Notes: generated by a model not told the origin, from the letters alone. A DNA stretch of 59,604 nucleotides from Mucidula mucida (GCA_015501055.1 JADNYV010000219.1:1-59604), one strand, 5' to 3'. Numbered from the stretch's first letter, positions 42,274 through 53,450 are shown. Program-made: numbers and translations.

Positions 42274-43460
42274 TCAAGACCCGTCCAGAGGTGGAAATGG
42301 CGGAGATAATAGAGACGTTGCTAACAACGGCGTGGCTAGCTCCATAGACATCTCGCCGTCGTTGGTATCGAGCAGATCCACAAGGGGCGGATGCTGGTCT
42401 GCTCTGGCCTGAAGAAGTCAGACTATATAATTACGAGAGGACAGTAAAACCCACCTCGTCAATCATTCGCAGAAGCGTCTCCCGCTCAGCGTGGAAGGCG
42501 TCCACCTGGTTTTTAAGGGCTTGGATCTCGGCGTCAAGGGCGTCGATTGAGGCGGGTGGTGAGACGTTCTGCGGTGCCGTTGCCGGTGGAGGAGGTTGTG
42601 AACCCGAACCAGATGCGACTGGGGGTGGTGGCACGAACGTCGCTGCGACATCAGGACTGGTTCGCCCAAGCTGTAACTGCGCCACCCTCCTCCGCAGACT
42701 CTCGACGTCCATTTCCAGGCCGCGCTGAGTAGCCTTATTGTCCTCAAGGATCTCCATCGCCTCCTCGTCGCCCATGACCACTGCGTCAGGAAAGTCGCGC
42801 AAGTCGAGACCCAAGTCGCCATCCATGTCTGCTTCGGCGACGTCTCGGAGCGCGAGCTGTGCGCGCAAAACAGCCTTTTCCCAATGCAAACGAGTAATGT
42901 CTTTTTCTTGAGCCTTGGTGGTGGCAAGAAGACGGTTGATGATAGCCGCAGCATACGAAAGAGCGTCAGTGTCGTTTGCGGTCTGGGGAACATGATTCGG
43001 AGGGACAGGGTCTAAAGGCGATTAGGTAGAGTCGGAAGAAATGTACAAAACGCACCAAGAAAAGCTGATATACGCATTTTTCCGGTTGGCCATACACCGT
43101 AATCATGGTTCTGAGCGACTACCAGGAAGTATTAGTCGTGTCGATACCGATTACATTCAACGCGTACCTTTATCCGCCAGTTCGTTCACCACCGAGCGCA
43201 TGTCATCCAGCTCGTCCTCTGCGCTGGCAAGCTGCATCTTGTAAACGGCATGCTTGGCCTTGAGAGCGTTATTCTCCCGTTGCACGGCCGCCAACTCCTC
43301 TTCATGGGACCCTTGGAGGACATCTAATGCTGCTTGCGTATCGCGCAGCCTGGCGCGCGCCTGGGCATTCTGTACACTGTGTGCCTGCACAAGATTCCAA
43401 AGGCGGGTGATCTGCTCATCATTGTCAACGACGAGGACGCGACTGCAGGGTAAATCTTTA
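42274..43460 (-). CDS. Coiled-coil protein, unrecognised
   Basis: Exon pieces read VVDNDEQITRLWNLVQAHSV and LRDTQAALDVLQGSHEEELA, followed by ALKAKHAVYKMQLASAEDEL and AQNHDYGVWPTGKMRISAFL. A large exon then contains NHVPQTANDTDALSYAAAII, LEMDVESLRRRVAQLQLGRT, a Pro-rich linker (FVPPPPVASGSGSQPPPPAT) and LDAEIQALKNQVDAFHAERE. The last exon (acceptor CTTCAG) ends SLLSPPFPPLDGS. Heptads in at least three stretches predict coiled coils. No enzyme motif was seen. The true start is unresolved: the frame is closed by TAG just upstream of VVDNDEQ, so a first exon lies above 43460. The function is unknown. Confidence 0.55.
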
Positions 43461-43941
43461 CTTCTCTATCCCTATCCTGATCCCGCTCCCTCTTGCCCAT
43501 AGAATTGAGGTGCCGTCTTGATATGGAGAGGATGTACTGGGGACGGCTAAGCTCATCGATGGGTCGCGCAGCATGGCGACTAGACCATAGCCAACGGTCG
43601 TGGTGGTGAGAAGGATATATTGTTGATCGTACAAACACTGATAAAGTTTGACATAGCCACACGGTCAGTGGCGTGCGCGAACAAATCTGCGCAGGCAAAG
43701 CACGAGAGCGTATGGGCAGATGGTAAAAGGTGATGACAGATATCAAGGCCAAGCGCATGATGCTTCCAGCGAGTCCTGTATTGGGGATTCAGTCGTCTCC
43801 GAAAATGTTTGGAAAATCAACGCCACAGAATATTGATTTTAGACAAACTGAGAACGGAAACAGTGATAACGATGACAGCAATGAGCACTCAGTACAGACT
43901 ACACAGTAATAACTACGATAGAGCCTTAAATAGAACTGATG

Positions 43942-45199
43942 CTAAGTATACTTGGGAGGGTTCTTGGGCTTACGAGTAGATCTGCGCAGCGGAGGTGGTG
44001 TCGGTAAATCAGCTGAGGACTCAGTGGAAGTTTCATTCCGCCCTCCCTTCTGTGTCTTCGTTTTGCCACGCTTGGCGGGAGGCTCCTCAACCGGGTCAGC
44101 AGTGCGCGACAACGACGGCGACCTCGCGCGCTTCGCGGGTTGCACATCCACCGTCGTAACTACAGTCGACGACAAAAAATGATGTTTCTTGATGTCGGAG
44201 GCTTTGCCCTTGGCAAGAGCAGTGGATCGCTCGTTGTTCTCCCTCATATACTTCTGCTCCTTCTCCTGCTGCTTCAAAACCAGCGGATGCTTAGGTTTGT
44301 AGTCGCGTTCCTCCGGGGTCTTGCAGCGATTATCGACAGCCGGAGCCTCGTCGCGAGGCGGTTCCTTTCGTCGCTTTGTGACAGGGACTATACCGCGATC
44401 CCGAAATTCCATCCATGTCCCATGCAGCCATTCAATGGGCACTGGCTGTGTGAGTACACACTTGATTCGGAGGATAGACATATAAAGAGGATCGTCGATG
44501 AGAGGGCAGCCGCGTGACGCTCTGCAGCAAGTCGTCATCTCATAGTCCATGAGTACGTTGAAGGCAATGGCGGGGTGGATGTTGGCTTGGATGAGCGGGA
44601 GGTTGGTATAGGGAGGGTCGTATCGTGTGCCGCGGATGTACACTGGTTTTTGCTCTGAGTCTTCCGGGACCGGCGGCAGGAGCCGATAGGTATATTCAGC
44701 CACGGGTAGGTGCTAGTAAGCCGAGCTCAATGTATATATTTGACACGGAGTGGGTACTCACGTCGGTAAAGAGGACTCGGCCATCCGGCGTCGCAGCCTC
44801 ACGGTTGTGCGTGAAGAGATCAAAGAGACTATCCAGGATCTCGGTCGAGGGAAGTAGCGCCCAAACTTGCTCCTCGTGGAATGTTCGCATATCACTGTGA
44901 ACTAGTGTCACAGAGCTTAGTCCAAGACAAGTCGTTACACAGTACACTAAGTGTACTCACGTTTTACACTCATAAGAGATGTATCGCCGCAGTAATTATT
45001 GAGACCGCCACGTTCAAGACCTAAGGTGTATTCCAATTCGTCGATATACTAGAGCGCATGTCAATTTCTTTGTGCGGTGTATCGCGGTGGAGGGACAACT
45101 TACAAGGCATTCTTTGGGTGAGATAAAATCATGGTCCAGCAGTTTGGATGAGTTCGGATCAGTGGTTATATCATCCAGAGTGGCAGAAGGGCACTCCAT
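43942..45199 (-). CDS. HNH-like family protein without Cys/His region (D2)
   Basis: Four exons. The start is MECPSATLDDITTDPNSSKL, then IDELEYTLGLERGGLNNYCG, then DMRTFHEEQVWALLPSTEIL, then a large exon with AEYTYRLLPPVPEDSEQKPV and RYDPPYTNLPLIQANIHPAI. The exon continues with KCKTPEERDYKP-like charged sequence and a basic tail ending LRRSTRKPKNPPKYT, which resembles an AT-hook-like nucleic-acid contact. As in D1, the region after the Cys/His core of the family is present but the core is absent. It lies in tandem with the close paralogue D3, with which it shares a 128-bp identical block. The function is unknown. Confidence 0.65.
44162..44289. repeat. 128-bp block identical to 45925-46052
   Basis: A perfect match between D2 and D3, within the charged C-terminal region. 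It starts ACAGTCGACGACAAAAAATG and ends CCAGCGGATG. Flanking coding sequence differs at many sites. It may mark recent gene conversion or strong constraint. Confidence 0.8.
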
Positions 45200-45260
45200 G
45201 ATTGTTGTTGATGATGGTCTGTGGTCAAGTGAACAGAACCGCTTTGTGATCGTGTCGCTC

Positions 45261-45266
45261 CACGTG
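45261..45266. promoter_or_regulatory. CACGTG E-box upstream of D2
   Basis: CACGTG 62 bp upstream of the D2 start codon, the same distance as the one upstream of D1 (63 bp). The role is inferred from position. Confidence 0.3.
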
Positions 45267-45713
45267 ATGACTTCAGTGGCGGTTCGGCAAACACTGACAG
45301 CGCACTGGCTTCTTGCTTTTCCTTTTCTGCACATCCTTGTAATGTAACGACCCTTGCGTGTCTCTCTGAGCCTCATTTTGCCTTTGTCCTCGAAGCGTCA
45401 ATCAGAATGTGCTTGTGCCACAGCCCCAAACATCTTTTACGTTCAAGAAAAGCCCCCGTCACTGACTGCGCGAGTACTGTTCTGCCTTGCACTTCAAGCT
45501 CGTCCTCAATCGTGGCAGGAATCTTAGACTCAACGCCACTCAAATCTAGGATAAGAATATTGATTATACACGGACAGGCTGAGAGCAAAGACAATACTAG
45601 CGACGATAGCAAGACTATATACAAAATACATAGCGTATGACAAGAGATACTAGGACGATAGCAATCACAGTAGATGGCGATACGATAACGATGAACAATG
45701 GAATGAAATGAGA

Positions 45714-46954
45714 CTACGTATACCTGGGAGGGTTACTCGGCTTGCGAGTAGACCTACGCAACGGAAGTGGATTCGGTGTGGATCCAGTGGAACTTTTCTT
45801 TCGCCCTCCTTTCTTCGTCTGCACTTTGCTGCGCTTGGCGGGCGGCTCCTCGACCGGCTCGGTGCGCGTCGACGACAGTGGTGACCTCGCGCGCTTCGTG
45901 GATTGCACGTCCACCGTCGTAACCACAGTCGACGACAAAAAATGATGTTTCTTGATGTCGGAGGCTTTGCCCTTGGCAAGAGCAGTGGATCGCTCGTTGT
46001 TCTCCCTCATATACTTCTGCTCCTTCTCCTGCTGCTTCAAAACCAGCGGATGGTCAGGTTTGTAGTCGCGTTCCTCCGGGGTCTTGCAGCGATCATCAAT
46101 GGGTGGAGTCTCTTCGCGAGGCGGTTGCTTCGGACGCTTGGTGACTGCGATTATACCGCGATGTTGAAACTCCTTCCATGTTCCATGGATCCAGGTGATG
46201 GGCACTGGCAGCAAGAGTAATCGCATCAATCGATTGATCGAGGTTCGAAGGGGAGCGTCGATGAGAGGGCAGCCACCTAACGACGCATTGTAGGTCGCCA
46301 TGACATAGTCCATGAGGGCGCAGAAGGCAAGGGCGGGGTGAACATTGGCTCTGATAAGCGGCAGATTGGTATGCGGAGGGTCGTATCGTGTGCCGCGGAT
46401 GTATACAGGCTTCGGCTCCGACTTTCGTGGGGCTGGTGGGAGAAGCTGGTACGTGTATTCGGCCACAGGGAGGTGCTATATCCCCAAAATCAGTGTAGGT
46501 TCCAAGAATGGGGTGCGGACTTACGTCGGTGAAGAGAACTCGGCCGTCCGGCGTCAGAGCCTCACGGTTATGCGTAAAGAGATCAAAGAGACTGCCGAGG
46601 ATCTCAGTAGAGGGAAGCAGTGCCCAAGCGCGCTGTCTGCGGAACTCTTGCATATCGCTGTGGACTAGAAATACAGAACTAAGCCCACGACGAAAGAGTC
46701 ATGAACAATGGCAACACACCTTTGGCGCCCATGAGCGCTGCGTTGTTGCGATAGCTATCAAGCCCGCCACGTTCAAGGCCTAAGGCATATTCCAGCTCGT
46801 CGATTTCCTGAAGAGCAGGTTGATTTCTTCGTGCCGTTATGATTGTGGTGAGAGGACAACTCACAAGGCATCCTTTTAAGAAATCAAAGTCCACGAGCTT
46901 AGACGAGTTTGGATCGGTGGTTATCTCATCGAGAGTGACAGAGGGGGACCCCAT
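45714..46954 (-). CDS. HNH-like family protein without Cys/His region (D3)
   Basis: Same exon plan as D2. It starts MGSPSVTLDEITTDPNSSKL and continues IDELEYALGLERGGLDSYRN, then DMQEFRRQRAWALLPSTEIL. The large exon has AEYTYQLLPPAPRKSEPKPV, RYDPPHTNLPLIRANVHPAL and PVPITWIHGTWKEFQHRGII, and the tail ends LRRSTRKPSNPPRYT. There are no Cys/His pairs in the region before the LG motif. It is head-to-head with D5 across 526 bp, the same arrangement as D1 with D4. A CACGTG lies at 47045-47050, 91 bp upstream. No lesion was found. The function is unknown, and nuclear location is a guess from the basic tail. Confidence 0.65.
45925..46052. repeat. 128-bp block identical to 44162-44289
   Basis: Partner of the D2 block, in the same position of the D3 coding region and the same orientation. 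Confidence 0.8.
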
Positions 46955-47398
46955 AGCGTTCGACAATGAGGGGATGCGCTGGTGCTGGTGGGAGCAGATG
47001 TTCAACAATGGTTAAGGGTTGAAGCCATCTGTGAGCATTTGTTACACGTGATACGGAGATCATACAATCAGCCGACGGCAAGTAGCGCCCCCTTGTTTTT
47101 TGTTCGTCTTTTTGGAACAGTATTGTTCGACTTGAGCCGGATCATCGTAGGCATCCCTGGTACCACATGTAACTACTCTCGGACAGCTTTCAATTTTGTG
47201 TCTTCTCAGGCCATGTCCACTTCGCCCTCCCAATGCAGTAAGTTGTAATTGGAGCAATACATCCTGACAATGTCCCGCACCCGCTCGATCCTACTTCGTC
47301 AACTACAATCAGTAACTCTTCCCATGGTGTTGTTACCCTTGATCTACTCCGAAATGCCTTTGAACAATAAACGGAAGAAGGACAATTGCACGCTCGCC

Positions 47399-47406
47399 TA
47401 TAAAAG
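47399..47406 (+). promoter_or_regulatory. TATA box of D5
   Basis: TATAAAAG about 75 bp upstream of the D5 ATG, followed by a CT-rich initiator region (CTTCTTTGTCC). Confidence 0.5.
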
Positions 47407-47480
47407 TTGGCTCTCAAACACGAATACCCAGCAATTCTCTTCTTTGTCCTTTCTCCCTTTGCTTTGTGTTCGCCTTACCC

Positions 47481-48924
47481 ATGGATACTCCTACTGATGT
47501 GTTAAATGACGCTGACGACGAGCTATCTACGCTTCCAGCTCAGACTATAGACGACTCTGAAGACAATGACGACCCCAAGGACCTCGATTATGTCCCACCA
47601 CACCACACGCCCAATCACCGCAACTACAAGGAGGAACCTCGAGATCATCATCTTCCCATTAGAGCCAAAGCTGCAGCCAAGCATCCAGGTACATGCGCCT
47701 TTACCGGCGAACGGAATGTTTGCGCTACCGTTCAATACGCCCATGGTACTGCCCGTAACAACGGTTATAAACGCCCAAAAATGGTATGTTCTTCGCATTG
47801 CCACGTACAGCAGAATACTCAATAAGTTCTACGTGTTAGATGCTCAATCTAGAGTATCATTGGGGATTCCCAACTCCTTATACCCTCTCGCTTGATACAA
47901 GGAACAATATCTTTCCAGGTTAGCTTTCAACATTGACCAGTGAGCACTGATCCCGAAACCTGTTGCAGCCAACCCAACAGCTCATGTCGGGTATGACAAT
48001 GATGGCTATGGCGTACTCCCGCAGCTGGACGATTTGCAGACTATTTTCGATGACACCGTAAAGACTCCAACTTTGCCGGTGAATGACCGACAAAAATACG
48101 ATGATGTGCGCACTTCCGACTCACCTGCCTAGTACTACTCGCTACTGACGCCTGATTTAGCTATGGCCGTACCCAGCTGACGCACCGCACTTCGTCTACG
48201 ACCCTGTGATGTTTCGATTCAAGGAGGATACGGCTCCCCCCATCACGTATAGAGATCCGGTTGCCGACGCTAATGGCGATCGACCAACCACGCATCATTA
48301 TTGTCCTTACCCTAACCATCAGCTCACCCTACGTTTGCATCCTGTCTTCGCCATTGTGGATCTCTATATCAAGTGGGTGAAACATAACGATCAGGAATCC
48401 TGGACTCCAGAGGAACAGGACCGCCATCGGAGGACTTCCTCAAGTTGAGGCCTATTGGTGCGGTTGCTATCCCAGGCCAGCTGTCTGGAGAAACGAACAA
48501 CAACAACGAGAATAGCGAGGAGTTCGACACGCCTACACGACGCCCCGGTGGCAAGGGCAAGGGGAAGGCTGTCGCTGACGAAGCCCAACCTGCAGTAGAG
48601 GGCTCGTCGAACGCGCAGGCGTCGACTTCTGGCGCTGTACCTGGCGACGAAGACGGGGAAGCGCCAGCGGTTGCGAAGGGTGGCAGAAAGCAAGCGCCGT
48701 CAAAGCCAGCCGGTGCTGGAACAGCGCAAGCGTCGAAGAGACGGAGGAAGGGGGACGATGGCGATGACGACGACGATGAAGAGGCTCAGCGGGATAAGAA
48801 GCGGTCGAAGGCGAATGGAAAGGGAAAGCAGAAGGCCTCGAAACCAGAGCAGGCAGGTGAAGTGGCGATAGCGGAGGCCGGACCATCGAAAACGAAGCGG
48901 TCGAAGAAGAAAGCCGCGCGTTAG
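47481..48924 (+). CDS. HNH-like family protein with Cys/His region (D5)
   Basis: Exon 1 is acidic, then has C72-x2-T-x5-C81 and YAH88GTARNN, parallel to the D4 core. The following exons read LNLEYHWGFPTPYTLSLDTR; NPTAHVGYDNDGYGVLPQLD and TIFDD; YPADAPHFVYDPVMFRFKED; and HHYCPYPNHQLTLRLHPVFA. At 48420 the frame of LYIKWVKHNDQESWTPEEQ closes, but another frame continues PPSEDFLKLRPIGAVAIPGQ. That frame runs into a long Lys/Glu/Asp-rich disordered tail ending SKTKRSKKKAAR. No intron joins the two in frame, so a one-base lesion is likely unless an unusual splice site is used. It has a strong TATA box. It is divergent from D3. Confidence 0.55.
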
Positions 48925-49428
48925 GCGATATGAAAGACTCACATGGAATGAACTGTATGCTGTACTGACAATATATAACGACGTCCAATTTTTATCACCT
49001 TATGTACTCCAACTCGCTTTTGACATGCAAGTTCTCGAGTGTATGGTTGACTTGAAGCGAATGTATATCAACCTCTTTACTTGACGGGCTGCTTCCTCTC
49101 ACGTCTGGATCTTGCGACGGCAGCTACTCATGACAGCATTGGAACTGTAATTACGCCAGAGTTCCCAGACTGGAAATAATCGACAAGTCGACATCCGGTG
49201 ACACTTGGTAGCGAATAAGCGCTTCCCGTAGAGGAATTTACAGATGTCGACAATAAGTATGAACGAACAACGTACCGAGCTCACTGTGATGATATCGTCC
49301 AATTCCCGCGTCCGCTTGCTCCGTGCAATGGTCAACGTTCCAAGGACAAAGCGAAGATGGCGAAAATCTCAACGGAAATGCACTCATATTTCAAATCCGA
49401 CCAGGGAACACACGTAACTTTATAACCT
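48925..49428. other. Intergenic, no gene seen
   Basis: It covers the 3' flanks of D5 and of the EthD-like gene, which converge here. A 78-codon minus-strand frame (49099-49335) could hold an extra 3' exon of the EthD-like gene, but no matching motif was seen. Confidence 0.35.
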
Positions 49429-49819
49429 TTATGAGAAAGCAATAGGTTCGAAGATAAAGACGCCTACGGATAGAACCTTCTCGAACGACTCGCTCTCCAT
49501 GATAGCGAGACCGTCCCATTCACAGGTTTGCGCACCTATGCACTTCAGTAGGGCGTTTGTTTCGTTATTGACATGCATCTGAATAGAGGTGAATCTGGCG
49601 CTTCCTTGTGTACGAGACATGAAGTACCTGCTCATATTTGAGGATGACCTTTGACATCTCCGTTAATTTGAATAGCTCAGCGTGAAGTAACCAGCGCCGC
49701 GTGAACTCCTCTTTCGATAGGCCTTCCTTACGCTTCAAAAAACAACTACGCGAACGCGGCCCGTGCGTAGAGAGGGATATGACATAGTATGGGGTGGAGA
49801 GTCTGAGAATCTTGCACAA
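49429..49819 (-). CDS. EthD-domain-like protein, short, 113 aa
   Basis: Exons 49819-49628 and 49578-49429, with a 49-bp intron. Exon 1 has FLKRKEGLSKEEFTRRWLLH, then AELFKLTEMSKVILKYEQ, the N-terminal half of EthD-type dimeric alpha/beta barrel proteins (FLKRKPGLS.EEF..YW...H). Exon 2 reads MHVNNETNALLKCIGAQTCE and WDGLAIMESESFEKVL, the YDG(I/L)AE...SLE..L part. The usual C-terminal D.E....V..DE..F is missing, because the frame ends FEPIAFS. The gene may have another exon or be truncated. EthD relatives act in degradation or cyclisation reactions, but the substrate here is unknown. Confidence 0.6.
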
Positions 49820-50756
49820 AGAGACAGGCCAGAGTCCGTTTTATATGCAGAGCGATATGATATATATACCGATGTCACCGGTCGTGTTGCGTCGGGCGCT
49901 ATCTGTCACCAGCGCTAATTTAAAAAGACACGTAGCGATAGCGAATTCATCGCTTATCCTGGTCCATGTTGAAGATCACAGTCAGCTGTCACGTGGTTGT
50001 CCAATAAGCAGTCGTGTCGCGTACTTACTTCAACTTGATGGCGGGACCGAGTCCGGCCGATGACTGGTCTCACGTGGCCCTGTCTTCCTCTTCGCCCCAC
50101 AGCCTGAGCCAACGCCTCCAGAAACCATGGCATCCTCCTTGGATCCGCCCGCAATGCGCCTGGTCTGCTCTGGTCCGGAATGCTCGCCAAAACACCTTTT
50201 GCGCGGCCACCGCGGGTGGTATCGGGACCTGTTCGAGCAAGCGTGCGTTCCTGCCGCTGTCCTTCAGTTATCTTCTGAATCTGTCGTCACTGCTGGTGAA
50301 TATGTTTCCACTACTGGTGAATATGATTTTATGACCATTGACTAGCACGTTGTTGCTCAACTGCTGACGCTTCTAGTGACAGTCAACTCATGAAACTTGA
50401 AAGGATGTTGCTCGCAGATGCCGAACGGCTCAGTTCGGATCAACACGATTCCGTGATCGACAGGCGTAATTTTAGATACTATCTCTTGGCGCGAAATGCC
50501 TGGCTTTAGAACGCGTCTTGCTACCGAACTGCCCGAAGAACAGGCAGAGAGAAACCAGCTACAAGTCATGGTGCTTTCTAGCCGACACTGCTTTGTGCTG
50601 GCTCCTGCCCCAAATCGAAATTGCCACAATTGGATATCGATCGCCCCCGTCGCACATGTAACCCCCAAACTGGGGAAGGGGAAAGGCAGAAAACAACCCC
50701 ACGCTGCTATGGGTATTCCTTTCAGGCCTGAAAAGTATCCCCGAATTGCCGGGGGG
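49820..50756. other. Intergenic, no clear gene
   Basis: A 72-codon plus-strand frame (50127-50345) starts at a good ATG (MASSLDPPAMRLVCSGPECS) but has no known motif. Its tail contains a short internal repeat (VVTAGEYVSTTGEYDF). The last 100 bp are the MFS promoter. Nothing else was recognised. Confidence 0.3.
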
Positions 50757-50764
50757 TATATAAG
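50757..50764 (+). promoter_or_regulatory. TATA box of the MFS transporter gene
   Basis: TATATAAG about 60 bp upstream of the ATG at 50822, followed by a CT-rich initiator (CTTACCCCCCACCACCTTCT). Confidence 0.6.
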
Positions 50765-50821
50765 CTTGTCTTTCTGTCATTCTCGTCTTACCCCCCACCA
50801 CCTTCTCCTGATTTCGGCAGC

Positions 50822-52710
50822 ATGTCGGACGCAAAGAATGGAGGGAGCAACGAGAAGCGAGAGGACATCATGCACGACGGCAACGGTGAGATCGATGTCA
50901 ACGCCCAGTTCGGGGGCTTGGAGGCACGCCAGAAGCTCGAGAAAAAACTTTTGCGCAAGTTAGACGCACGCATGAGCGTACTGTTGCTTATCTACATCTT
51001 AAACTACGTGAGTTTCCCGTTAGCAACCTCATGTGCGATGCTCACCGACGTTTCATTCCCAGATCGACCGAAACAATGCGAGGTACGTTGGTCTTCTCTT
51101 GCGATCTTTCCTTGCCTTACTCTATGTTACAGTGCTGCCCGTCTGAAAGGTTTTGAAGAGGATCTCCATCTCCAGGGAGAGCAGTTCGCCACCCTCTTGT
51201 CCATATTGTATGTTGGGTACATCCTTATGCAAGTGCCATCGTACGTGCCCATTCTCATTTACCGGGATTATCGTCTCATATCTAAACATAGCAACATGTT
51301 CCTCAACAAGATCGGCAAACCCTCGGTGTATATTCCCTGCTGTATCCTTATCTGGGGCATGATTTCATGTCTGACCGGTGTCACTAAGAACTTCGTTGGA
51401 GCCCTGCTCACACGGTTCTTCCTGGGTTTCGTCGAAGCCGCCTTCCTTCCCGGATCACTATTCCTTATCTCCAAGGTTTGTCCATGGCTCGTTGTCCCAG
51501 GTTATGCGCTAACGTTCCTGACAGTGGTACAAGCGAGACGAGATAGGTCTTCGTAATGCTATCCTATTCTGCGGAAATATTATCAGTAACGCTTTTGGAA
51601 CGCTGATCGCGTCTGGTATTCTCAGCAGGATGGAAGGAAAGCTCGGACATCCAGCTTGGAGGTACGTGATTTCCCACTCAACGCAAATTATCTAATACGC
51701 ATGGAAAGGTGGCTCTTCTTCATCGAGGGCGGAATCACCATGCTCGTTGCCGTCATCGCCTTTTTCGTGCTGCCGGATTTCCCATCCACAACGCGCTGGC
51801 TCTCCCCGCAGGAGCGTGCGCTCGCTGAGCTCCGTATGACCGAAGACGTCGGCGTGAGCGACGACTCTGCCTCCAAAGAAGAGCAGACCAGTGCTTGGCT
51901 CGGACTCCAGCAGGCGTTTACCGATTGGCGTGTCTGGTGGATGTCGTTGGCTCTTACCGCAGAGGTCGTCGCGTTGTCATTCAACATTTACTTCCCGACT
52001 TTGACGAGCACTCTGGGATACGGCTCGACACAATCTCTTCTACTCTGTGCTCCTCCCTGGGTCTTCGCCGCCATTGTTGCTTTTGCGTTGTCGAGGTAAG
52101 ATTGCTCGCGTATCCGTATCCGGGTAACTCGTCTAACGTGGACTTAGGCACTCTGACAAAGTTAAGGAGCGATTCTGGCATATAGCTGCATCGTATTCTC
52201 TGGGTCTCGTTGGATTCATTATCGCCATTGCTACCATGAATACGGCTGCCCGATACGTCTCTTTGTAGGTTTATCTTCTGGAGACCTCGATTTCTGATCC
52301 TGACCGACGTCGCTAGGTTCTTGATGGCCCAGTCTTACTCCGGCTTCATCGTGTTCTACGCATGGTTAAGCAACTCGTTCCCTCGCCCTGCAGCCAAACG
52401 CGCTGTAGTCCTTGCTCTCACGAACGCGTTATCCCAACTCGGAAATATCGCTGGATCGTACGCCCGCTTGTCCTTGAATTCGTGTCGCTTTGCTCACAAT
52501 TATTATAGATACATCTGGCCGAAAGACAAATTTGGTCCGACGTACAGGAACTCGTACGCCATCTGTATAGCGACGAGTGGTCTGTCTATCATAATGTGCT
52601 TCATGTTCCGACAGGAGCTGCAGCGTCAAAACAAGAAACTCCAGGAGGCTGAGGAAGCCCAACTCGGTGAGGGAGAGACAGCGGAGCCTGGCTACAGGTA
52701 CATGCTTTGA
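50822..52710 (+). CDS. MFS transporter, Dal5/allantoate permease (anion:cation symporter) type, 493 aa
   Basis: Nine exons join in frame: 50822-51007, 51063-51082, 51133-51240, 51292-51475, 51525-51661, 51709-52095, 52148-52264, 52317-52457 and 52509-52710. TM1 ends LLLIYILNY and runs into the IDRNNA loop, encoded by a 20-nt micro-exon. Next are FATLLSILYVGYILMQVPSN, CCILIWGMISCLTGVTKNFV, LLTRFFLGFVEAAFLPGSLF, WRWLFFIEGGITMLVAVIAF and FLMAQSYSGFIVFYAWLSNS. The final helix ends MCFMFRQELQRQNKKLQEAE. This is the 12-helix plasma-membrane ACS family, which imports small organic anions such as allantoate, nicotinate or vitamins. The real substrate is unknown. It is intact with a TATA box. Confidence 0.9.
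51063..51082 (+). other. 20-nt micro-exon of the MFS transporter
   Basis: It encodes the core of the LNYIDRNNA loop after TM1 and is flanked by TTCCCAG and GTACGT. Skipping it would shift the frame. It is easily missed by gene callers. Confidence 0.75.
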
Positions 52711-53444
52711 AATAATCTCCAGGCACGTCTTCGTAGTTGGGTTTGGTATGAAGTGTATGATATAACGTGTGGCGTAATTCGGTATAATCATGAACGACGT
52801 ATAGTTACGAGATTACTAGTAGCACTCAGAATGAAGCTCAGCAGCAATTGAGTATATCTCCACCTAGTTCATGGCGGACGCGATGGTAGTTGTAGGTGGA
52901 CCGGAAGGTTACACTAATGCACTTAAATCGCGACAAGCCTCGTCACATATATGTAGGTGGGGAAAACCTGGGGATAGTAGAAATGTCGGCGAAGCCAGAG
53001 ACGTGCCGAATCCGCGTGCTTATAAGCGTCGAAGGGAGGCCATACATGCAGGAGGAGGCACATGCAAGAGAGGACGAGAAATGAAACCAAGAATGTAGCG
53101 TTTGTGGCCTTCCTCGCACAGACGACTAGTGATAGGTATATGCGCTTTCATGAATGTAACGATGGTTATCAGTGGAAGAGAAGACACAGCCACACAGTTA
53201 CTTTTTCCTTCTTCCGATCATGACACTCGTATCGGTGATGCCTCTATTGAACGACTTCGACCGGTATGCCCATTCGAGGATGTCTGCAGGGGTATGTTTG
53301 TATCCTGATTCGCAGACTTTGATTGACGCTAATGCGTTATTGTCTTGTCAGGATCAGCGCTTAGCGGTGTTGTTCTTGTCCCCACAATAACATCCATATA
53401 GGGACAAGCGCATCAAGAGCCTTGTCTAGGTTATCCACCACAGC
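52711..53444. other. Intergenic, no gene seen
   Basis: Short frames on the plus strand (52871-53098 and 53172-53390) carry no known motif. It covers the MFS 3' flank and the kinase promoter region. Confidence 0.4.
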
Positions 53445-53450
53445 TATAAA
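53445..53450 (+). promoter_or_regulatory. TATA box of the kinase gene
   Basis: TATAAA (in CTATAAAGG) 44-49 bp upstream of the ATG at 53494, implying a short leader. Confidence 0.5.

Noticed and set aside
42463..42993. 176-codon frame overlapping the coiled-coil gene
   Set aside because: Arg/Ser-rich shadow in another frame. The coiled-coil frame has heptads and proper splice sites.
45373..45624. Minus-strand frame between D2 and D3, with a conserved-looking end (GRTVLAQSVTGAFLERKRCL)
   Set aside because: Not related to the Cys/His core of the neighbours, no second copy seen and no splice support. It might be worth a database search but is not called.
48533..48988. Minus-strand 151-codon frame opposite D5
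   Set aside because: Low-complexity shadow of the Lys/Glu-rich D5 tail.
50127..50345. 72-codon frame upstream of the MFS gene
   Set aside because: A good ATG, but no motif and no conserved context. It is mentioned only in the intergenic entry.
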